This document shows positions 56,116-64,000 of a DNA stretch of 64,000 nt, piece after piece (the first letter of the stretch is position 1; each line of letters begins with the position of its first letter). A program made the translations under genes and the position numbers. A model generated the notes under the pieces. It was not told the origin of the DNA, made no database searches, and saw nothing but the letters and a program-made list of their open reading frames with translations. Source of the stretch: Amyelois transitella (taxonomy: Eukaryota > Arthropoda > Insecta > Lepidoptera > Pyralidae); contig NC_083511.1 in NCBI RefSeq assembly GCF_032362555.1, forward strand, positions 7,750,001 to 7,814,000. The letters run 5' to 3'.

Positions 56116-58980
56116 TTCATAAGTATCTTGTTTAAACGGACGTGATAGTGTGTTGTGTGTTACCTATGTATGTAACAGTTAGTGTACTATAATAAAATCC
56201 TTGTTTGTTCTAATTTAACGTACCTTCGTAGGTACATATACTTATAAAATATAATTATTTTTATAGATACTACTTAACGAAAATGCAATATTTATTTTTA
56301 CTTATATTATTAAACTTTTCATTCTTCTTTAGGCAGAAACGCATTTAAATTTCTCCAGTAAGCTTCCCCTTAAAATCGGCAGTGACTATGCTCCCTTAAA
56401 ATCACCCAATTATACCCTTTTCAAGCAGCCGCCTAAAATGCTATTAACTGCTAAACTACAGATTTATCTTCGGTCATTAGGAGAATAGTTGATTAGTAAC
56501 GGATGACGGTGAAAAAACGCCTATTGTAAGGGTTTTGGTAGCTGTAAATAAGATTGGTTATTACTTACAACACCACTAGAATTAAGTGTGACTCAATAGG
56601 GACTTAATCATAGAAACCCTGAATTTCATGGACTCCATTATGACAATATTGAAAGTTAAATTGACTTTGCAAACAAAAACACAATTTCATGGAATATTGG
56701 TTGTTTAAAAATATAACACTTCCTTAAAGTATCCAGAAATCCAAGTTTTTATTAAAATAAATGACGTTATAAAAATACAACCTGGGCGGTAAACATACAA
56801 ATAAACAAATTTAATCAATCTAACGTGTTTACAGTACATACTGTTAAATAATTCAAGATATTCAAACAGTAATACGTGATCTGAATCAAAAGTTCTGAGT
56901 AGCGTTAGACGTTTATATAGTTAAGTGCGTGTGGCCGGAATTTCTTAAATTTAATATATAACCGCATTAATATTCAACTTGCATTTTTCACAAAGGACGC
57001 CGACACGATCGATTAAAAAATGTATTGAGTAACTATAGTTCTGATATTTTGTGGAACTGCTGCGCGGTGACGCTGACTTGATACATAAATCTACAACAAA
57101 TAAACAATGTATGTGTTAACTAACAAATACATACCTAGTAAGAAAAAGTGACACATAATTTGTAATAAGCAAATTTTTTTTTCCAATTTGAGTTACTTTT
57201 TAGGGCAAGCTTAATCAAATAAATCCCAATATTGGAGATTTCATACAAAAAAAAGGTATTGTCACACCGATGCTCTTAAAATGTTTCATATTATTATGAA
57301 ATGGTTTTCTAGTTTACGAATTTTTCATTTTATTGAAAGAAAATATTTTCTCTGCGAATACTTCACTATTTTTATTGTCATAGTATCTTATGCTCATATG
57401 TAATAATAATTTATGTATGTATAATAATAATTTATTTGAAGACATAAAGTATAGGGCTACTCTATTCCATTTCTGTTCTATCACACCGATCGAAATTGAG
57501 TTATCAACTTTCGTGAAATTCATTGTTTTTGGTCTTTTATGCCCTTTTGTGCTGATACGTGTTTAATAGTCAATTAATGAAGCTACCTGCGGCGATGTTA
57601 TCCCAAATTGATCGCTAGGGTAACGTCAGGCCTAAGGGAGAATTCGACCGAGATTGTACAGCCGACACCATAATACACTTGTTATAATAAAAAAAAAATA
57701 GAAACTATGGGAATAATCTTAATCATAATAGTTTTAATCGCATACAATTTTAGGGAAATTGTAAATCGATAAAAATATAAATCTCAGTATTGAGATGCAA
57801 GAAGAAAACGGTCTAATGTCACAATCGCCAATCACCGGCTGCAACTTGCGACTTGCTGTGACTTGCGACTTCACATTCAGTACACACGTTACCACTTCCA
57901 TAGTCTTATACTACTCCGAATTCTAGGATCTTGTGATATTGGTGTCCTCATTTTACGAATACTCTTTTTAGAAATCTATGGAATTATTATACTACAAAAT
58001 CGTAATTATAAAAAAAACATGCTGTAAATTAAGCGGACTGTACAATATGTAATTGAAGACACAAAATTTATTATACAACATTTTTTCGCTTTCTCTCTCT
58101 CTTCGATCCATAAGTCCTGTCTTTTCCTTAATTATTTCATATGGATCAAGACATTTAATGCCTTGTTATGGTTATAACATTTTGAGTTTGTAAAATCATT
58201 CAAACTTACAAGTCAAAAACCAGTCTGAAATAGTTGCAGGTAGTTCATAACTAGTTCGTCACCAAGATAATATGAGAAACACTAAAAAAAGTTTTTAATA
58301 GTAATTGGAGAATTTATATTTTGTCGTTATTATCTTTGGAAAATTCTTGTCTCAAAATAAAGGTTGATGCGTGCATGACTAAAGAAGTTCTGGAATAGCA
58401 AGCAGGCATTAGGTGGTGTATTTTTTGGACCAAAAATATTCCAGCTCTTAAGCAGTAAGCACATTCTACATTTTCTTCTCTTCCAGAAGAGTATAATATT
58501 TTACCAAAACATTTTGATATTTCCTTCATTCTCAAAACAAAATCATAAATTATATAAAATTACTAGTGACGGCACTTCAAATCAAGAGCTACTCAGGTAA
58601 TGGGCCGATTAGTCGTTTATCCCTATGATTGGCGATGAAATCTATGGTTAGCTTAATAGGGATCCACGAAAAGGATCGAATTTTGGATCGATTTCTTGTT
58701 ATAAGTTATGTCAGTTGAGGTCAGAGCATTAGATTCTATAGCCCGAGTTTAAAAGTTTAATCCCTGCTCATAGCGCACTAAGCATTGCTTTTATGGAAAT
58801 AAAGAAAACTTTCAATTACTTTATGTTGATTAAAATTTTGTCCTCAAATCGTAGGTACTCGTATTCTCATAATTATCTCACCAGTTTCATAATTTTTACC
58901 TTCTTAATTTCACAGACTGTCATATAATTTACACACCAAGATACAACGAACCGTATCTGCAACTAGAAGACCTGCAAGAA
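56116..58980. other. Long non-coding stretch
   Basis: No gene over 2.9 kb. GC-richer patches at 56930-57080 and 57575-57665. Minus-strand frames of 69-73 codons at 57314-57523 and 58314-58535 have no domains. Near 58,705-58,780 a weak tRNA-like block with TTTAATCCCTGC may be a decayed SINE head. Confidence 0.4.
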
Positions 58981-58989
58981 GAATTTTTA

Positions 58990-59045
58990 ATGCCATTAAT
59001 GATGGAATTGAGATTGTAATAATGACAGTTTGCTAGCCCATCTTT
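58990..59045 (+). repeat. Family A repeat fragment, middle part
   Basis: TTAATGATGGAATTGAGATT and GACAGTTTGCTAGCCCATC only. Confidence 0.45.
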
Positions 59046-59716
59046 TTGAAATTATACTAACTTTTATTACTAACTCAATATAGCTTACCTATTATTATTT
59101 AGATATATAGTTGATCGAAGCATTATGTGCCAAACATTTAAGTGTCGAAACCAATGTCATTGACTGGAACACGGCAGGTAGCAGTGACTTGGGTGGTTGT
59201 TCGCGAGCCGCCTGTGTGTTCCCATGCTTTACTGTTTATTGTTACTCGGAATCACACTCAGAATCGAAATCGTTGCTCGGATTAGTATATCGATGTTAGT
59301 GTTAAAGTATTTATGTGTTTATGCAAAATATATTCTGCATATGAATTCTAAATTGAGTAGGGACTTACAAAGATTATTTTCCACAGAAATTGTAAGTTAT
59401 TCCTATTGTCTCATAGTAAAATTAAGTAGGAACATAACTTACAGTAATTCATCTATGTCCTCTTTGTCTTCATGTCCTCTTTCCTATAGGCAGTGAAGGG
59501 ACCTAGCTAGATACCCATACAGATTTAATTTTTTTTTAACACATTCGTACGGATGTAGTAGGTATAAATAGCTAAGTAGTTTATAATCTTAGTAGTCTTT
59601 GTCTGAAACTCTTTTACCCAAATTTTATTAACTGTTTAAGTATTTTTCAAGTTTATAAAATGCCACACATATTTTACTGCGGAAAAGTATCACTAATTTT
59701 ACAACTTCACACATCA
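59046..59716. other. Non-coding stretch
   Basis: Two overlapping plus-strand frames (62 and 99 codons) at 59111-59496 without domains; no gene called. Confidence 0.4.
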
Positions 59717-59789
59717 GCCGAAATAGCTCAGTTGGGAGAGCGTTAGACTGAAGATCTAAAGGTCCCCGGTTCAATCCCGGGTTTCGGCA
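59717..59789 (+). tRNA. tRNA-Phe (GAA)
   Basis: A 73-nt cloverleaf without intron. Acceptor GCCGAAA/TTTCGGC is perfect, discriminator A. D arm is GCTCAGTTGGGAGAGC. Anticodon stem-loop TTAGA-CTGAAGA-TCTAA carries GAA. T arm CCCGG-TTCAATC-CCGGG is perfect. CCA is not encoded. A TTTTT terminator lies 7 bases downstream. The A and B boxes match consensus. An isolated gene, 6.9 kb from tRNA-Met on the same strand. All stems intact, so functional. Confidence 0.97.
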
Positions 59790-59796
59790 TACCTTA

Positions 59797-59801
59797 TTTT
59801 T
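59797..59801 (+). terminator. Pol III terminator of tRNA-Phe
   Basis: TTTTT, backed up by a longer T run about 10 bases on. Confidence 0.85.
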
Positions 59802-60423
59802 CGCTTTCTTTTTTTAATTTAACTTTTTCAATCTTTTTGTAGATAAATGTAAAATTTAGTAGAGATTGTCTAAGCTGAAGTGACGCGCCCCACCTTCGTA
59901 TTTACGCACACAAGCAAATATGCATAGGATTATCAATAGTACTAACGTGTTTAACTTTTAGCGTTACAAAGGAGAACAAGACGATATATTCGATGATATC
60001 CATGTTCTCGCTTAACACATACAATTCAGCTTATTAACTTTGATACCTGTAATATTTCCTCGATGGGTATCAATTTGCGAACACACGCATGTATCATTAA
60101 CAATCCCCGATTTATACGCCAGTCCAGACAAATAGGTGTGAAACTAAGAGTAAAATAAATGTAGAATGCGCAAATTAGTTGCAATTTTTATTTTATATAT
60201 TTATATTTTTATTATTAAAAATAAGGTGCACATAAAAACATGTTTAGCGAAGACCATTTTGAAGCCAACAATATTCTGCTTTCAATTAAATCCAAGTAAT
60301 ACACGCTTATTTTAAGCGTTCAGTAGGTACCTAATAGTAATAAATAGGTTCTTTAGTTAAAATTTTTAGATAAACAGAATGACCCTTTAAAAGTATATCA
60401 GCTAGGTAAGTACTTTTTTTTCG
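59802..60423. other. Non-coding stretch
   Basis: Nothing recognised apart from a less AT-rich patch at 59880-60130. Confidence 0.45.
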
Positions 60424-60590
60424 TGCAAATTGTAAGTCAATCAAAGGAAAGTATTATACATTTTATCTGTTACTGTCATCTTGCCATTATCAATCCATCA
60501 TTATGCCACTCAGCTAAAAGTGGCCATTGAGTCTCTTGCGATTATGACTATTGGTTCTGTTTACTCCATAAGGAATAAGGATATAAAACC
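60424..60590 (-). repeat. Family A repeat, reverse, decayed
   Basis: TTGTAAGTCAATCAAAGGAA, CATTATGCCACTCAGCTAAA, GTGGCCATTGAGTC and TTGGTTCTGTTTACTCC. Confidence 0.6.
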
Positions 60591-60694
60591 AATCTTGCAC
60601 TAAATCTGTAACTAATCACAACGTCGAATAAATACACGCAAAAAATTAAAAAAAAAAGTCCCAATTTTGAAATTTTAAGTTCATAATTTAAATC

Positions 60695-60960
60695 GCGCGT
60701 TCTACTCTAAATAATTGTACTTAACGTATGGCGCAAAACCACGAATAGGGAATTCATTGGGTAATACCATAGGGTGTTACTTTAAATGCTCGACCATTTG
60801 TTGTGTACTGGTTTACGCTGGCGAAAACGTATTGTAGTTTTTAATTTTAATCGCGCCATCCATCGCTGCGAATTATAGGGCCTCTCAGCCCGCTTACATG
60901 ATATGTAGTGTAATAAAAAAGAAATGAATGCTAAAATTAATCAAGTAGGAACGTCAGTAA
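60695..60960. promoter_or_regulatory. GC-richer single-copy block, possible enhancer
   Basis: TCGCGCGTTCTACTC, GTATGGCGCAAAACCACG, TACGCTGGCGAAAACG and TCGCGCCATCCATCGCTGCG, with TTAATTTTAAT between. No open frame. Inference only. Confidence 0.25.
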
Positions 60961-61154
60961 ATCTATCAGCGATGGTCGATTATTGTGGTGTAAGTATGTA
61001 TTAGTACTGTCGTTGCCGTACTTAGGTGAAGGCCTCCTCGATAAGCCTTTTTTCGATGTTAACATTACCTATGGTAGGTACTTTAAACATTGCGACTTTG
61101 TTGGACACACTGGACGTACCTACTTTAGGTAAATTACGATATTATTTTTCTTTA

Positions 61155-61394
61155 TACATACATACATATAATGTTGTCTATTTGCCTTGCTGTGTAGACA
61201 GAGCCAACAGTCTTGAAATGACTGAAAGACCACGTTCAACTGCATGGCCTAGTGATAGAATCGAAATTCAAATAGTAAAAGGTTGCTAGCCTATCAAATT
61301 CAAAAAGAATACCAAGTTTATTTGCCATTCCCTTAGTCGCCTTTCACGACATCCACGAGTGATAGAATGGTCCTATTCTATGAAAGTGCCGGGA
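61155..61394 (+). repeat. Family A repeat, full-length
   Basis: ATACATACATACATATAATG start, TAGACAGAGCCAACAGTCTT, GACCACGTTCAACTGCATGG, TCCCTTAGTCGCCTTTCACG and GTGCCGGGA end. A 87-codon frame across its 5' side is incidental. Confidence 0.8.
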
Positions 61395-61589
61395 AATGTT
61401 TTGTTTATTTGCTCAGCATACCACCTTTTGCCTCTCAAGTGTCAATTTTGGAAAATCCTCCGCTACATTTGCCAAGGAACAAATTTCCGTTTTCTACAAG
61501 CTTTATAAGATTTATGGACCAAAAAGATTCAGACGCTTGACGATAGGTTAGATAATCTAAGAGTACCCTAAACTGGCGAACTTACAATG

Positions 61590-61700
61590 ATAAATATGAT
61601 AGATAACGCGAAAGAAGTAGTTATGTAGGGATCGTAGCTATAAGAAAGATATCTCTGCCTATCTCTCCGAAAAAAAGGGGTGTGTTATATTATGCATTTA
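61590..61700 (+). repeat. Family C repeat, decayed
   Basis: GATAACGCGAAAGAAGTAG, AGGGATCGTAGC and TCTCTGCCTATCTCTCCG follow the family C tail with several indels, so the LINE C-terminus frame is broken. Confidence 0.5.
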
Positions 61701-61759
61701 TGGACTGTGACTTACTTATTGTTCAGAAAAGAATTTTTCAACCACTTTGAAAATATTCT

Positions 61760-61890
61760 CCCACGTTTACTCGATTGAAAATAAATCGATACACATACTC
61801 GCACGAAAATAATGGCCCGATGATCGTCCATTACGCAGTAAATTACTCTTGTAATGCCCAACTAATTATTGCCACGCAGTGTAATTGGTG
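61760..61890. promoter_or_regulatory. Homeodomain-motif-rich block, possible enhancer
   Basis: ATAATGGCCCGATGATCGTC, TACGCAGTAAATTACTC, CCCAACTAATTATTGCC and GTGTAATTGGTGAC: TAATTA and TAATTG cores within 130 bp. Inference only. Confidence 0.22.
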
Positions 61891-61972
61891 ACTAAATATA
61901 ATAATAAATAACCCTACTTGTAGTCAATTATGATATGAAGGGGATATTTTAGTTACTCTTTCTTCTGCATAT

Positions 61973-62160
61973 AGCCGTGTGGTTCTCTGCACTTGAAAAG
62001 GACCAACCCATCTCTTTTCTTAAAGACAAATTGTTGTACAAGCTCCCATTTTGATTTGGCAGCGAATAAAAAACACGATGGCTGCCGATTGTATAAGTCA
62101 ATCAATAAAAAGTTTTGAAACATTAGACTCTGTCGAACCCGTAGACATATAAGAAACGAA
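61973..62160 (-). repeat. Family A-related repeat, reverse, heavily decayed
   Basis: GCCGTGTGGTTC at the left, GGACCAACCCATCTC next, and GACTCTGTCGAACCCGTAGA at the right keep the family order, with a deleted middle. Confidence 0.35.
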
Positions 62161-62994
62161 ATGCTCACAAACAAAAAATTTCAATCGCGTTACATTATTC
62201 TATTATTAAATACTTCGTAAAATTTAATATCTTCTTATTATTAAAATTTTGAGGTATAAATATAAAAATAAGTGGTATTTACGAATCTTGTTAATTTACA
62301 ATTGTGATTAATTAATTTAAATAAACAAAACAAGTATTAATTAATAGAATATTCGACATGATTATTCATTTAGAAACAGTTAATGTTAATTAAATTGAAA
62401 AGAAGAAAACAATACAATATAAAATGCATCTAGTTATAGCCGGATTTATTTTATTTAATCATAAAATATCAGACTAATTAATCATCAGTATAAATTATAA
62501 GGTCTTCTTAACAAACCAGACAAATTACATTCGAAGGACCAAAACTAGTTTTCGTGATAATTAATTACTATTTAACAAGTAATTTACAATCGCGAAATAC
62601 AACCTTTTCATAATAAGCAACTTCTCAAAGTGCTTATAAATCTGCCGAACCTTTAACTAAAGGTTTACTACGACAAGGTACAATCTGTTGAAGATTCGCG
62701 TAGGCGTTTCGGCGCCACCGTTCCGAACGTGTTATATTGTATGCAAATGTCTAATGATGTTAAATAAAATAAATAAAAACAAATGGAATTTGTTTTTATC
62801 AACGCCGCGACTAGTTTACTAACAATTTTAAGTACCTACTAACCTTAGTTGTTCGGCTATACATAGATAAATAAAATAATCTTTATAAATCCATTGTTAA
62901 ATTCTCAAATGTTCCATTTGCTTTCTCAACTAATAAGTTTAAACTAAATACATGCATAGAATCATGGCTTCATCTCAAAGACAGGTCTTGTGAA
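62161..62994. other. Non-coding stretch
   Basis: Very AT-rich; nothing recognised except a small GC-richer patch at 62690-62740. Confidence 0.5.
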
Positions 62995-63300
62995 AAGGAT
63001 ATGACCAGGACCACGTTCAGCCGAAGCTGTAAGTAAATGACTTAATGATGACTTGAGATTCAAATAGTGACACGTTGCTAGCTTATCGTCAAAAATAAGA
63101 ATCCCAAGTTTATTACTCTTTCCCTTGATTGATTTTAGAAAACACCAGACGCAGAACGCCATAAGACTGCTACAAGTCACTAGTCGTAGTAAGAAATCGC
63201 AATGGCTGACAACTGCTGAACGTGGGCTTCCAGCCTCTTTGAGACTGCTGGCTCTGTTTACCCCGTAAGGCATAAAGATGTGATATACAATATGTATGTA
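62995..63300. repeat. Two family A copies head to head
   Basis: A forward piece (CCACGTTCAGCCGAAG, TTGAGATTCAAATAGTGACA, GAATCCCAAGTTTATTACTC, CCCTTGATTGATTTTA) from 62995 to about 63135 is followed by a reversed piece (CTGCTGAACGTGGGCTTCCA, CTGGCTCTGTTTACCCCG, AAAGATGTGATA) from about 63215 to 63300. The two could pair imperfectly. Confidence 0.6.
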
Positions 63301-63789
63301 TATTGTTAACTGATCCCCATGCTAACACCGGATGTGATATTCGGCGACAATATCCGGATTATTGATTATCGTATTTATAAGTGATTATGTTTAAGGTGAT
63401 ATAAACATATACAGTACCATAGATTTGTGCAAAATAGTTTCATGATAATTTCGTCGTAATTTTTATACTACACTTTCTTCCATTCCACTGTTTTTCTTCT
63501 TTTCAAGTATGAAATGATTACTTTAATCCACTTAAATAATTAAAATAAATAATCACAATCGGTTTTCTGCGTCAAAAAACTGAATCTCATCAAAAAAGAA
63601 ATAAAAAAACTGAATCCATGACATGTTTACACTTAGTCAAAAAGTGCAATTTTTTGATTACATGAATAAAGTGACCTCTTCTCAATTAGAGACAGTAAAG
63701 TACCAATGAACACATTTTTATAAAACTAAGTAACAGTAAAATTACTCCTCTGCCTATAAAATATGGCTAGATTGTGATTAAATAAAGGC
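63301..63789. other. Non-coding stretch
   Basis: AT-rich; no gene or repeat recognised. Confidence 0.5.
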
Positions 63790-64000
63790 ATTTAGTTAGA
63801 TTATCTGTACAAATATTATAAAGCTGAAGAGTTTGTTTGTTTGAACGCGCTAATCTCAGGACTGGTTCGAATTGAAAAATTATTTTTGTGTTTAGTAGAC
63901 CATTTATCGAGGAAAGCTTTAGGCTATTTATCATCACGCTGCAATTATTAGGAGCGAAGAAATAATGGCAAATGTGAAAAAAAAAATTTACCCTTGAGGA
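63790..64000 (+). repeat. Dispersed repeat, truncated by window end
   Basis: TATTATAAAGCTGAAGAGTT, TTGAACGCGCTAATCTCAGG, CATTTATCGAGGAAAGCTTT and ATTAGGAGCGAAGAAATAAT. I know this order from other moth sequences. It continues past the window. Confidence 0.55.

Noticed and set aside
1..64000. CRISPR array, bacterial operon or mitochondrial insertion
   Set aside because: No regularly spaced identical repeats, no ribosome-binding-site gene strings and no recognisable mitochondrial genes.

Overview
The window looks like moth or butterfly (Lepidoptera) nuclear DNA. The base composition is AT-rich, and the dispersed short repeats and tRNA-derived SINE relics are of kinds I know from lepidopteran genomes. 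Codon and splice signals are eukaryotic. There are no operons, CRISPR arrays or bacterial signals. The species cannot be named from the sequence alone.

Layout. 1-1960 holds repeat fragments and a tRNA-derived SINE. About 1961-7205 is a nearly complete CR1/Jockey-type non-LTR retrotransposon on the minus strand. Its ORF1 (PHD-like finger, coiled coil, nucleic-acid-binding C-terminus) and ORF2 (endonuclease plus reverse transcriptase) are both open with catalytic residues in place. Between them is a third ATG-started reading frame of 323 codons for a hydrophobic, apparently multi-spanning protein, ending 11 nt inside ORF2. I know of no counterpart in this family, and it is the most interesting object here. 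7200-16100 is non-coding with scattered repeats. 16259-18276 is a second, 5'-truncated and frameshifted LINE inserted in another repeat. Its break coincides with a 36-bp perfect palindrome.

18300-64000 is mostly gene-poor. It contains about twenty copies of one ~250-bp repeat (family A), several of a ~150-bp repeat (family B), LINE 3' ends (one with a perfect 13-bp target-site duplication), two adjacent perfect 25-27-bp stem-loops near 28 kb, and a 207-bp-arm inverted repeat at 32.9-33.4 kb with one mismatch. A TIR-bounded element rich in GCGGGAC lies at 54.1-54.6 kb. Two intact tRNA genes stand alone: Met-CAT at 52.8 kb and Phe-GAA at 59.7 kb. The only good host protein-coding signal is a short plus-strand exon at 32,300 that looks like the start of a THAP zinc finger and ends in a consensus splice donor.

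Between repeats are GC-richer blocks of apparently single-copy DNA with homeodomain- and fork-head-like words. They could be conserved enhancers of a distant developmental gene, but this is inference only.

The genes do not form a pathway. The functional units are one possibly active retrotransposon (its ORFs presumably cooperating as RNP protein, unknown membrane-like protein and replicase), two Pol III tRNA genes and one gene start.
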